Part shown: piece by piece, positions 1-6,925 of the stretch
Numbering within the stretch: position 1 is the stretch's first letter
How the letters are laid out: the number at the start of each line of letters is the position of its first letter
Assembly (NCBI GenBank): GCA_030146705.1
Contig: JASLBE010000048.1
Location: forward strand, 1 to 35,826
DNA: 35,826 bases
Origin: Tissierellales bacterium
GTDB lineage: Bacteria; Bacillota; Clostridia; Tissierellales; Tissierellaceae
Direction of reading: 5' to 3'
Notes under the pieces: generated by a model
What the model saw: the letters and a program-made list of their open reading frames with translations, nothing else
Told to the model about the DNA's origin: nothing
Database searches by the model: none
Translations under genes and position numbers: made by a program

Positions 1-783
1 GGAACACCGACCTCTTTAGAGATAGAAGAACTTAGGGAAATAATTCGAGTAGTTAAAGAGTTATTTAATGAAATAGAAGAGTTCACTGTTGAGGCAGGAA
101 GGCCTGATACCCTAAACTATGATTATTTAAAAATGTTAAAAGAAGAATCAATAGACAGGATTAGCATAAATCCCCAAACTATGAATGATAAAACCCTTAA
201 GTTAATAGGAAGAAATCATTCTAGTGATGATATTATAAAAATTTATAAGCTAGCTAAAGATTTAGGCATTGGTGAAATAAATATGGACTTGATTATTGGG
301 CTACCAGGGGAAAGGCTTGAAGATGTTAAAAATACAATGGAAGAGATAAGGAAATTAAATCCAAGTAATTTGACTGTCCATAGCCTGGCTATAAAAACTG
401 GGTCTAAATTTAGTAAGAGCTTGGAAGACTATAAGCTTATGGATAATAAGGAAGCGGAGGAAGCTTATAGCCTAGTTGAAACCTATATGGAAGAAATGGG
501 TTTAAAACCATACTATCTATATAGGCAAAAAAACCAAGTTGGAAATTTAGAAAATATAGGCTATAGTAGGGAGTCAAGTTTTTGCAAGTATAATATTTCT
601 ATGATGGAAGAAAGAGAAACTGTAATAGGACTTGGAATGGGATCGGTCTCTAAGATTGTAGATAATGGGGGAGGACTTAAAAGGCTACCTAATTTTAAGG
701 GTCTTAATGATTATATTACTAGGATAGATGACTTAATTTTAAGGAAAGAAAAGTATTTAGGCAAGAGCCATCTTGTAAAATAG
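1..783 (+). CDS. hemZ: Coproporphyrinogen III dehydrogenase-like radical SAM protein HemZ, 3' part
   Basis: The reading frame is open from base 1, so the gene starts upstream of the window; 260 codons are visible. The first residues, GTPTSL, followed by FTVEAGRPDT, SIDRISINPQT and INMDLIIGLPGE, are the core strands of the HemN/HemZ radical SAM barrel. The C-terminal half (KPYYLYRQKN, then NIGYSRES) matches the HemZ-type coproporphyrinogen dehydrogenase domain. The CxxxCxxC cluster-binding motif would lie before the window. HemZ is related to the oxygen-independent coproporphyrinogen oxidases of haem synthesis, although its exact role in anaerobes is less certain than that of HemN. It is followed by a T-box leader and aspS, a neighbourhood common in Clostridia, where hisS often lies between; hisS is absent here. 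Confidence 0.9.
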   Translation, partial: GTPTSLEIEELREIIRVVKELFNEIEEFTVEAGRPDTLNYDYLKMLKEESIDRISINPQTMNDKTLKLIGRNHSSDDIIKIYKLAKDLGIGEINMDLIIGLPGERLEDVKNTMEEIRKLNPSNLTVHSLAIKTGSKFSKSLEDYKLMDNKEAEEAYSLVETYMEEMGLKPYYLYRQKNQVGNLENIGYSRESSFCKYNISMMEERETVIGLGMGSVSKIVDNGGGLKRLPNFKGLNDYITRIDDLILRKEKYLGKSHLVK

Positions 784-821
784 GGAAATTAATATTATAA
801 TAGACTAGTGTAAAAGTTTAA

Positions 822-827
822 TATAAT
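822..827 (+). promoter_or_regulatory. Candidate -10 box for the aspS T-box transcript
   Basis: A perfect TATAAT lies about 8 bases before the start of the T-box structure, which places initiation near 834. No good -35 is visible; TAGACT at 801-806 is the nearest match, with a short 15-base spacer. The call rests mainly on position. Confidence 0.4.
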
Positions 828-834
828 ACATTGA

Positions 835-1040
835 AGGGGAAGAGTATCTTAGTACTTCTTTTATAGAGAGTCGAGGATGGTGGAAATTTGACAAAGAACC
901 TAAGAGAAGACACCTTGGAGTAGATAAATCAAATGATTTATTCGCATTTATGCGTTAAAATTAGAGTGAGGAAAACCTAATTAGGGTGGTACCGCGAGAA
1001 TACCTCTCGTCCCTGAAATATCAGAGATGAGAGGTTTTAT
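835..1040 (+). promoter_or_regulatory. T-box riboswitch, Asp-specific (GAC specifier)
   Basis: This leader carries the hallmarks of a tRNA-sensing T-box: the stem I region with AGAGAGTCGAGGATGGTGG (866-884), a specifier segment reading GAA-GAC-ACC, and the 14-base T-box AGGGTGGTACCGCG at 983-996. The triplet at 909-911 is GAC, an aspartate codon, which fits the downstream aspS gene. Uncharged tRNA-Asp is expected to pair with GAC through its anticodon and with TGGT (987-990) through its acceptor end. This stabilises the antiterminator and lets transcription continue into aspS. Stem I was identified from conserved motifs rather than folded. Confidence 0.93.
1003..1040 (+). terminator. T-box attenuator terminator before aspS
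   Basis: Arms 1003-1015 and 1022-1034 pair over 13 positions with one mismatch and one G-T, around loop AAATAT, and are followed by TTTTATTTT. The 5' arm overlaps the region needed for the antiterminator, as expected for mutually exclusive folding. Confidence 0.88.
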
Positions 1041-1060
1041 TTTATATTAGGAGGAATAAA

Positions 1061-2842
1061 ATGATAGAAAGTATGGGAGATTTAAGAAGGACAAATATGT
1101 GTGGGAACTTAAGGCTTGAGAATATAGGTGAAGAGGTTACACTTATGGGCTGGGTTCAAAGAGAAAGGAACTTGGGTTCTATAATATTTATAGATTTAAG
1201 GGATACTACTGGGATAACACAAATAGTTGTGGATGATACAGTTAGTGAAGAAATTTATGGAAAAGCAGAAAAAATCAGGTCTGAATTCGTAATAGCAGTT
1301 AGGGGTAAGGTAAGAGAAAGACAGGCTAAAAACCTTGAAATTCCAACTGGGGAAGTAGAAGTATTAGTTGAGGAATTAAAAATATTAAATGTTTCAGAAA
1401 CACCCCCAATATATATTAAGGATAATGATAAGGTTTCTGAAAATATGAAATTAAAATATAGGTACTTAGACTTAAGAAAACCAAGTATGCAAAATAAATT
1501 GAAGTTAAGGGCAAAAACTGCAAGAGTAATAAGGGAGTTTTTAGATGAAAATAGTTTTATTGAGGTAGAAACTCCTATGCTTACTAAACCTACACCTGAG
1601 GGGGCAAGGGACTATTTGGTTCCAAGTAGGGTTAACCCAGGAAAGTTCTATGCCCTTCCACAGTCTCCACAACAAATGAAGCAACTGCTAATGGTTTCTG
1701 GTATGGATAGGTATTATCAAATAACTAGGTGTTTTAGGGATGAAGACCTTAGGGCTAACCGTCAACCAGAATTTACCCAGGTAGATATAGAAATGTCTTT
1801 TGTTGATGTTGATGATGTTATTAGTATAAATGAAAAGTTAATAAGCTATATTTTTAAGGAAATGAAGGGAATTGATATAGACCTTCCTATTAGGAGGATG
1901 ACTTATAAGGAAGCTATGGACAGGTTTGGTGTGGATAAGCCAGACTTAAGATTTGGATTTGAAATAATTGACCTTTCTAAGGTGGTTAAGGATAGTAGCT
2001 TTAAAGTATTTAGCGATAATCTTGCTAAGGGTGGAGTTGTTAGGGCTATAAATATTAAGGGTGCAGAAGGAGAATTTAGTAATAAAGGCGTTAAAAAACT
2101 AGAGTCCTTTGTAAAAGATTATGGTGCTAAAGGTTTGGTTAATATGAGGGTTCAGGATGGAGAACTTGTTTCTGGAATAACTAAATTTTTAGAAGAAGAA
2201 GAAATCCAAGAAATAATGAAGGAAATGAAGGCTGAAAATGGAGATATAATCTTCCTAGTGGCTGATAAGAAGTCTGTTGTTTGTGATTCATTAGGAAATT
2301 TAAGAAATAAAATTGCTAGAGACTTAGGTATTATAAAAGAGGATGACCTAAACTTACTTTGGATAACAGAATTCCCATTATTTGAATTTGATGAAGAAGA
2401 AGACAGGTATGTAGCTGTTCATCATCCTTTTACAGCTCCTATGGATGAAGATATTGAGTATCTTGAAAGTGATCCAGCTAGAGTTCGAGCTAAGGCTTAT
2501 GATATTGTTATGAATGGTGATGAACTTGGTGGCGGAAGTATAAGGATAAATAATTCTGAATTACAAAATAGGATGTTCAAACTTCTTGGATTTACTGAGG
2601 AGGAAACTATGGAACAATTTGGACACTTAATAGAGGCCTTTAAATATGGTACACCTCCACATGGTGGTATAGCTTATGGATTTGATAGGTTAGTTATGTT
2701 ACTTTCAGGCACTGAAAACATAAGGGATGTAATTGCCTTTCCTAAGACTCAAGCAGCAACAGACCTTATGATGGAGGCACCAACTATGGTAACAGATAAG
2801 CAACTTAAGGAGTTAAGCATAGCAACTAAGGTAGAAGAATAG
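1061..2842 (+). CDS. aspS: Aspartyl-tRNA synthetase
   Basis: This 593-residue class II synthetase charges tRNA-Asp with aspartate, and its length is normal for the bacterial type. Seen in order: an N-terminal OB-fold anticodon-binding domain (about residues 10-110), motif 2 (RCFRDEDLRANRQPEF), the GAD insertion domain characteristic of bacterial AspRS (about 290-410), and motif 3 (GIAYGFDRLVMLL) near the C-terminus. The start at 1061 is set by AGGAGG at 1049-1054, six bases upstream; an internal ATG at 1073 is less well placed. Expression should be controlled by the Asp-specific T-box directly upstream. Whether the enzyme also charges tRNA-Asn cannot be decided from the sequence by eye. Confidence 0.98.
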   Translation: MIESMGDLRRTNMCGNLRLENIGEEVTLMGWVQRERNLGSIIFIDLRDTTGITQIVVDDTVSEEIYGKAEKIRSEFVIAVRGKVRERQAKNLEIPTGEVEVLVEELKILNVSETPPIYIKDNDKVSENMKLKYRYLDLRKPSMQNKLKLRAKTARVIREFLDENSFIEVETPMLTKPTPEGARDYLVPSRVNPGKFYALPQSPQQMKQLLMVSGMDRYYQITRCFRDEDLRANRQPEFTQVDIEMSFVDVDDVISINEKLISYIFKEMKGIDIDLPIRRMTYKEAMDRFGVDKPDLRFGFEIIDLSKVVKDSSFKVFSDNLAKGGVVRAINIKGAEGEFSNKGVKKLESFVKDYGAKGLVNMRVQDGELVSGITKFLEEEEIQEIMKEMKAENGDIIFLVADKKSVVCDSLGNLRNKIARDLGIIKEDDLNLLWITEFPLFEFDEEEDRYVAVHHPFTAPMDEDIEYLESDPARVRAKAYDIVMNGDELGGGSIRINNSELQNRMFKLLGFTEEETMEQFGHLIEAFKYGTPPHGGIAYGFDRLVMLLSGTENIRDVIAFPKTQAATDLMMEAPTMVTDKQLKELSIATKVEE

Positions 2843-2860
2843 GCAAGCAGGTGTGTAATA

Positions 2861-3571
2861 ATGGATAATAAGTTTATTAGAACACAGGCAATACTTGGGA
2901 AGGAAGCTATGGAAAAATTGAAGGAAGCCAAGGTTGCAGTTTTCGGCATAGGAGGAGTTGGTTCCTATGCCGTGGAAAGCTTGGTTAGGTCTGGGCTAGG
3001 AAATATAGTCCTAGTAGACTATGATTGTATAGACATTACAAATATTAACAGGCAGGTAATGGCCCTGGAGGATACTGTTGGAAAGTATAAGGTAGATGTA
3101 ATGAAGGCTAGGATTTTAGAGATCAACCCAAGGGTTAAGGTTGAAACTTATAAGCTTAAATATTGTGATGAAAATAAGGATAGCTTTAATTTTTCTGAGT
3201 ATGATTATGTAATTGATGCAATAGATATGGTATCTAGTAAGCTATCTTTAATAGAGACTAGTTATGATCTAGGTATACCAATTATTAGTGCTATGGGGGC
3301 AGGAAACAAACTAGACCCGACGAGGGTGAAAATTTCGGATATTTATGAAACTAAAATATGTCCCTTGGCTAGGGTAATGAGAAGAGAACTTAAGAAAAGA
3401 AATATACCTAGGCTAAAGGTTGCTTGGTCAGATGAGGAGCCTATAAATATAAACCTAGGAGATAGGGATAAGAGAAAGGCTAGCCCAGCTAGTCTAATAT
3501 TTGTCCCAGCAGTTGTTGGTATGAGTATAGGCTGTGAAATAGTTAAGGATATTGGAGAAGTGGAGGTATAG
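2861..3571 (+). CDS. tcdA: tRNA threonylcarbamoyladenosine dehydratase TcdA (ThiF/E1-like)
   Basis: A 236-residue member of the ThiF/MoeB/E1 family. It shows the nucleotide-binding glycine motif (VAVFGIGGVGSYAVESL), then DYDCIDITNINRQ, where adenylation-site residues lie, and YVIDAIDMVSSK. The short single-domain form with CPLARVMRRELKKR matches TcdA (CsdL/YgdL). TcdA uses ATP to cyclise the threonylcarbamoyl group at A37 of ANN-decoding tRNAs. It lies 18 bases after aspS and its stop codon lies 1 base before the next start, so it is probably in the same transcript. Its ribosome binding site is weak (GGTGTG region). MoeB/ThiF themselves are less likely, because no thiamin or molybdopterin genes are nearby. 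Confidence 0.92.
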   Translation: MDNKFIRTQAILGKEAMEKLKEAKVAVFGIGGVGSYAVESLVRSGLGNIVLVDYDCIDITNINRQVMALEDTVGKYKVDVMKARILEINPRVKVETYKLKYCDENKDSFNFSEYDYVIDAIDMVSSKLSLIETSYDLGIPIISAMGAGNKLDPTRVKISDIYETKICPLARVMRRELKKRNIPRLKVAWSDEEPININLGDRDKRKASPASLIFVPAVVGMSIGCEIVKDIGEVEV

Positions 3572-3572
3572 T

Positions 3573-3998
3573 ATGGAACTAGAACAAATTGGTATAGTAA
3601 AGAATATATCTAAGGGTAGGGCTGAAATAGAAGTAAAAAGAATATCAGGCTGCGGTGGAGGTTGTAAGACTTGTAGTGGGTGTGATACTCCAGGTCATAC
3701 ACTTTTATTAAAGAATAGTTTAAATGCCAAGGTTGGAGATATGGTTAAGATAAAAGGTCAAACTAGCCATTTCTTGAAATATACTTTTATAGTCTATCTT
3801 ATACCATTGGCAACTTTACTAGTGGGACTTTTTACTGGAATAACTGTATTTAAGGCAAGTGGTGTAAAAAACTATGAGATAGCGGGATTTATAACAAGTT
3901 TAATAGCCTTAGCCTTGGGCTATTTATTTGTAAAAATATTAGATAAAAAAATTGCTCAAAAAGATGAGAATTTTGTTACTATGATAGAAATATTATAA
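3573..3998 (+). CDS. RseC/MucC-family (SoxR-reducing system) membrane protein
   Basis: A 141-residue protein. The start at 3573 is chosen because GGAGGT (3562-3567) sits 5 bases upstream; the frame is open back to 3552, but that ATG lies inside tcdA and has no binding site. An N-terminal soluble part carries four cysteines at about 27, 31, 34 and 37 (C-x3-C-x2-C-x2-C), as in the RseC cluster motif. Two hydrophobic segments follow (about 67-89 and 98-119) and a short charged tail. In Proteobacteria RseC affects sigma-E and the SoxR-reducing (Rsx/Rnf-linked) system; in Clostridia the family is common but its job is not settled. It may hold an iron-sulfur cluster and act in membrane electron transfer. 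No Rnf genes are visible in the window. Confidence 0.85.
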   Translation: MELEQIGIVKNISKGRAEIEVKRISGCGGGCKTCSGCDTPGHTLLLKNSLNAKVGDMVKIKGQTSHFLKYTFIVYLIPLATLLVGLFTGITVFKASGVKNYEIAGFITSLIALALGYLFVKILDKKIAQKDENFVTMIEIL

Positions 3999-4009
3999 AG
4001 GGTGATGAA

Positions 4010-4270
4010 ATGACAAGTAGAGATCCAATTGTAACTAGGCTAAATAGAGTTGAAGGCCAAATAAAGGGAATAAGACGAATGGTTCAAGAAGAAAAGTTTT
4101 GTGGAGATATATTAATTCAAGTATCGGCAGTTAAGTCAGCCTTAAATAACCTAGGTGGATTAATCTTGGAAAACTATATGCAGGACTGTTTAAAAGGATA
4201 TGTTAGTGGAGAAACTACTGAAGAAGAACTAGATAAGTTAATCCAGGTCATGCTTCAGTACACTAAATAA
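4010..4270 (+). CDS. CsoR/CstR-family transcriptional repressor (DUF156)
   Basis: An 86-residue all-helical DNA-binding protein with the family signature VTRLNRVEGQIKGIRRM at the N-terminus. The family senses copper, nickel, formaldehyde or sulfane sulfur through fixed positions. Here Cys31 and Cys60 are present, but the position of the copper-ligand histidine of CsoR (Cys-x24-His-x3-Cys) is Tyr56. That pattern argues against classical Cu(I) sensing and resembles the two-cysteine, persulfide-type CstR arrangement, although the target is unknown. ATG at 4010 follows AAGGGTGATGAA. It lies 11 bases after the RseC-like gene, likely in the same operon, and ends 1 base from the convergent exporter gene. 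Confidence 0.9.
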   Translation: MTSRDPIVTRLNRVEGQIKGIRRMVQEEKFCGDILIQVSAVKSALNNLGGLILENYMQDCLKGYVSGETTEEELDKLIQVMLQYTK

Positions 4271-4271
4271 C

Positions 4272-4700
4272 TTAGTAGATTTTTCTCCTAATTGAATTAG
4301 AAAATATAGATGATACAATAATACCAAAAGCCATAGCCCCAGCGATTAATAAAGTTTCTATAGCTGAATTAATTGCTGTGGCTCTTTTATTAACTAAATC
4401 AAACATTGTATAATATACACCTGCACCAGGGACCAAGGGTAGTAGGCAGGGAATTACATAGACTGTTGCAGGTTTTTTAAATTTCTGTGCAGCAATTTCT
4501 CCTAGAGTACCTGCAATTAAGGTTCCTATAAAGGCGGCTAATACTTTACTATGGCCCAATGTATCCGATATTATAAGGAAGATTGTCCAGTTTAGCATAC
4601 CTAATAAACCTGCTACAGGGATACTTTTTTTAGGTGCAGAAAAAAATGCTGAAAAAGCAGCTGTAGAAAGGAAAGATAAAATCATTTGTTTAATTAACAT
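4272..4700 (-). CDS. Threonine/serine exporter subunit, ThrE_2-type (DUF3815)
   Basis: A 142-residue integral membrane protein with about four hydrophobic segments and the family features KKSIPVAGLLGMLNW and LVPGAGVYYTMFDL. It matches the small C-terminal half (ThrE_2) of ThrE-like amino-acid exporters. AGGAGG (complement of 4707-4712) lies 6 bases before the ATG, overlapping the stop codon of the upstream ThrE_1-type gene, so the two are translationally linked. In Corynebacterium ThrE the two halves are fused in one protein; here they are split, as is common in Firmicutes. Substrate specificity (Thr, Ser or other) is inferred only from the family. Confidence 0.9.
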   Translation of the reverse strand: MLIKQMILSFLSTAAFSAFFSAPKKSIPVAGLLGMLNWTIFLIISDTLGHSKVLAAFIGTLIAGTLGEIAAQKFKKPATVYVIPCLLPLVPGAGVYYTMFDLVNKRATAINSAIETLLIAGAMAFGIIVSSIFSNSIRRKIY

Positions 4701-4710
4701 AGCAAACCTC

Positions 4711-5511
4711 CTAAATAATTTTTAAGACTGTAGCAACTCCAATAGCCAAGGCCACAGCACATAAAATAGCTTCCAACCCTCTTGAAAGACTGGATATATT
4801 TTCTCCAGTTATGGCATCTCTTATTGCATTAGTTAGGGCATAGCCAGGAAGCATAGGCATCATTACTCCAATTATTATCAAGTCCATATTACTAGTTAGT
4901 CCAAGTTTATTTACAATATAGGATAAAAATGCTGTTAGGAAACCAGCAGCATAATTATTAATAAAGGCTGAGAATTCAAATTTATATATATAATATATAA
5001 ATTTCATAGTTAGCATACCTACAATGGAACTTAGTATAATGTCAAAACCACTGGCTCCAAACATTCCTGTAAAAGTTCCTGCAACTATACCAGCGAAGAA
5101 TATAAACTGCCTCCTAGTAAATAAATTAGTTTCATCTATTTCATCTACAATTTTCAAGCCTTCATCAATAGACATATTTGAATTTACAAAGCGTCTTGAA
5201 AACTCATTTATTAAATGGACCTTGTTTAGGTTCATTTGGTTAGCACTGACTCTCTTTAAGTATGATATAAGTTCACCATCGTAATCAATAGATACAAAAA
5301 TTGCAGAAGGTATAACAAAACAATGGGCAAATCTTATGCCTAAACGAGACTTGCAAATTCTTTTTATTGTATCTTCAACCCTATAAGTTTCAGCACCACT
5401 TTTCAACATAACACTTCCTGTGAGGACAGCCAAGGTTAAGAGTTTCCTAAGCTGGATATTATTAGTTGAGGAAACTACATCTGAAGGGTTTAGATCTAAA
5501 ATTTCTTCCAA
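4711..5511 (-). CDS. Threonine/serine exporter subunit, ThrE_1-type (DUF1212)
   Basis: A 266-residue protein that pairs with the adjacent ThrE_2-type gene. A soluble N-terminal domain of about 120 residues contains the family motif SGAETYRVEDTI. About five membrane segments follow, with GMFGASGFDIILSS and MPMLPGYALTNAIRD. The start is TTG at 5511, with AGGGATGTGA a few bases upstream; the next in-frame ATG would cut into the conserved N-terminal domain, so TTG is preferred. The gene is divergent from glyA, and its promoter overlaps the glyA promoter. It is the first gene of a two-gene exporter operon that ends 1 base from the convergent CsoR-like gene. Confidence 0.9.
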   Translation of the reverse strand: MEEILDLNPSDVVSSTNNIQLRKLLTLAVLTGSVMLKSGAETYRVEDTIKRICKSRLGIRFAHCFVIPSAIFVSIDYDGELISYLKRVSANQMNLNKVHLINEFSRRFVNSNMSIDEGLKIVDEIDETNLFTRRQFIFFAGIVAGTFTGMFGASGFDIILSSIVGMLTMKFIYYIYKFEFSAFINNYAAGFLTAFLSYIVNKLGLTSNMDLIIIGVMMPMLPGYALTNAIRDAITGENISSLSRGLEAILCAVALAIGVATVLKII

Positions 5512-5551
5512 AAAATCACATCCCTAGTAGTAATAATAAAAATTAAGATAA

Positions 5552-5580
5552 TTGTATTTTTCCATTGTATATTATATCAT
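5552..5580 (+). promoter_or_regulatory. Promoter of glyA
   Basis: TTGTAT (5552-5557) and TATCAT (5575-5580) are separated by 17 bases, 42 bases before the glyA start. The -10 overlaps the -10 of the divergent exporter promoter, so the two are probably mutually exclusive or jointly regulated. Confidence 0.55.
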
Positions 5581-5600
5581 AGTTATATGAATTAAGTCTA
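5571..5600 (-). promoter_or_regulatory. Promoter of the thrE-like operon
   Basis: On the minus strand an extended -10, TG-A-TATAAT, occupies 5579-5571. TAGACT (5600-5595) with an 18-base spacer is a possible -35. It overlaps the rightward glyA promoter almost completely. Confidence 0.6.
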
Positions 5601-5621
5601 AAAAGTGGAGGGATTATTAAT

Positions 5622-6836
5622 ATGAATAAGATGGACTTGGAAATGCTAGAGTTAATTGAGGAAGAAAAAGCAAGACAGAGAAGGCATATAGAATTAATAG
5701 CATCTGAAAACTTTGTTAGTCCAGCTGTTATGGAGGCTGCTGGAAGTCTTTTGACCAACAAGTATGCAGAAGGCTATCCGAACAAAAGATACTATGGTGG
5801 TTGTGAAGTGGTAGATAAGGTGGAGCAATTAGCAATAGACAGGTTAAAGCAATTATTTAAGGCAGACCATGCAAATGTTCAACCTCACTCAGGATCTAAT
5901 GCAAACTTGGCTGTATACTTTGCTATGTTAGAGCCAGGTGATAAGGTTTTAGGAATGAATTTATCAGAAGGTGGACACTTAACCCACGGAAGTCCTGTAA
6001 ATATTTCAGGCAGCTATTATAATTTTATAGATTATGGGGTTAGTGAGGATACTGAAACTATAGACTATGATAAGGTTAGGGAAATAGCATTAAAGGAAAG
6101 ACCTAAGATGATAGTTGCAGGTGCTAGTGCCTACTCTAGAAAAATAGATTTTAAAAAATTTAGAGAAATAGCAGATGAGGTTGGAGCCTACCTAATGGTT
6201 GATATGGCCCATATAGCGGGACTTGTAGCAGCAGGACTTCATCAAAATCCTGTTGAATATGCAGACTTTGTTACTACTACAACCCATAAAACCTTAAGAG
6301 GTCCTAGGGGAGGGGCTATTCTTTGTAGGGAAGAATTTGCAAAAAAAATAGATAAGGCTATTTTCCCAGGTACTCAAGGAGGGCCTTTAATGCATATAAT
6401 TGCAGCCAAGGCTGTTGCTTTTAAGGAAGCTTTGAGTGAGGATTTTGTAGACTACCAAAAGCAAGTAATAAAAAATGCCCAGGCCTTAAGTGAAGGCTTA
6501 ATAAAGAGAGGCTTTAGAATAGTATCTGGAGGAACAGATAACCACTTGGTTTTAATAGACTTAAGAAATAAAGGAATAACAGGGAAAGAAGCGGAAGAAT
6601 TATTGGAGGATGTTGGAGTTGCAACTAATAAAAATACAATACCAAATGATCCTCAAACACCATTTGTTACAAGTGGTCTTAGGATTGGTTCTCCAGCAGT
6701 TACAACCAGAGGATTTAAAGAGGAAGATATGGATAAGGTTGCTGAAATAATAAGCTTAACTTTATCTAAAGTTGAAGATGTAGAAAAAATAAAATTATTA
6801 GTAGAAGAACTTACAAGTAAATATCCATTATACTAA
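5622..6836 (+). CDS. glyA: Serine hydroxymethyltransferase
   Basis: A 404-residue PLP enzyme that interconverts serine plus tetrahydrofolate with glycine plus methylene-tetrahydrofolate, the main cytosolic one-carbon source. Seen: ELIASENFVSPAVMEA near the N-terminus, TNKYAEGYPNKRYYGGCE, HSGSNANLAVY, and the PLP-binding segment TTTTHKTLRGPRGG, whose Schiff-base lysine is Lys223. The length is a little short of the usual 410-420 but complete. GTGGAGGG lies about 9 bases before ATG 5622. It has its own promoter and a strong terminator, so it appears to be monocistronic. The divergent neighbour is a threonine/serine exporter. Confidence 0.98.
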   Translation: MNKMDLEMLELIEEEKARQRRHIELIASENFVSPAVMEAAGSLLTNKYAEGYPNKRYYGGCEVVDKVEQLAIDRLKQLFKADHANVQPHSGSNANLAVYFAMLEPGDKVLGMNLSEGGHLTHGSPVNISGSYYNFIDYGVSEDTETIDYDKVREIALKERPKMIVAGASAYSRKIDFKKFREIADEVGAYLMVDMAHIAGLVAAGLHQNPVEYADFVTTTTHKTLRGPRGGAILCREEFAKKIDKAIFPGTQGGPLMHIIAAKAVAFKEALSEDFVDYQKQVIKNAQALSEGLIKRGFRIVSGGTDNHLVLIDLRNKGITGKEAEELLEDVGVATNKNTIPNDPQTPFVTSGLRIGSPAVTTRGFKEEDMDKVAEIISLTLSKVEDVEKIKLLVEELTSKYPLY

Positions 6837-6838
6837 TT

Positions 6839-6872
6839 AATATTGAGCCTATTAATAGGCTCAATATTTTTG
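6839..6872 (+). terminator. Terminator after glyA
   Basis: A perfect 13-base-pair hairpin (arms 6839-6851 and 6856-6868, loop TTAA) is followed by a T run, starting 2 bases after the glyA stop codon. Confidence 0.9.
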
Positions 6873-6880
6873 TCATTATA

Positions 6881-6889
6881 TGATATAAT
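6881..6889 (+). promoter_or_regulatory. Extended -10 promoter of der-plsY-gpsA
   Basis: TG-A-TATAAT gives a perfect extended -10 between the glyA terminator and der. No convincing -35 is visible, as is usual for extended -10 promoters. Confidence 0.6.
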
Positions 6890-6925
6890 GTATAAAGTGT
6901 AAGGTAATTAGTGAGAGGTGAAGTT

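Noticed and set aside
796..801. Second TATAAT upstream of the T-box
   Set aside because: Initiation from it would be near 808, well before the first recognisable T-box element; the box at 822-827 fits better. The AT-rich background produces chance matches.
3552..3572. Upstream ATG start of the RseC-like gene
   Set aside because: It lies within the end of tcdA without a binding site; GGAGGT is placed for ATG 3573.
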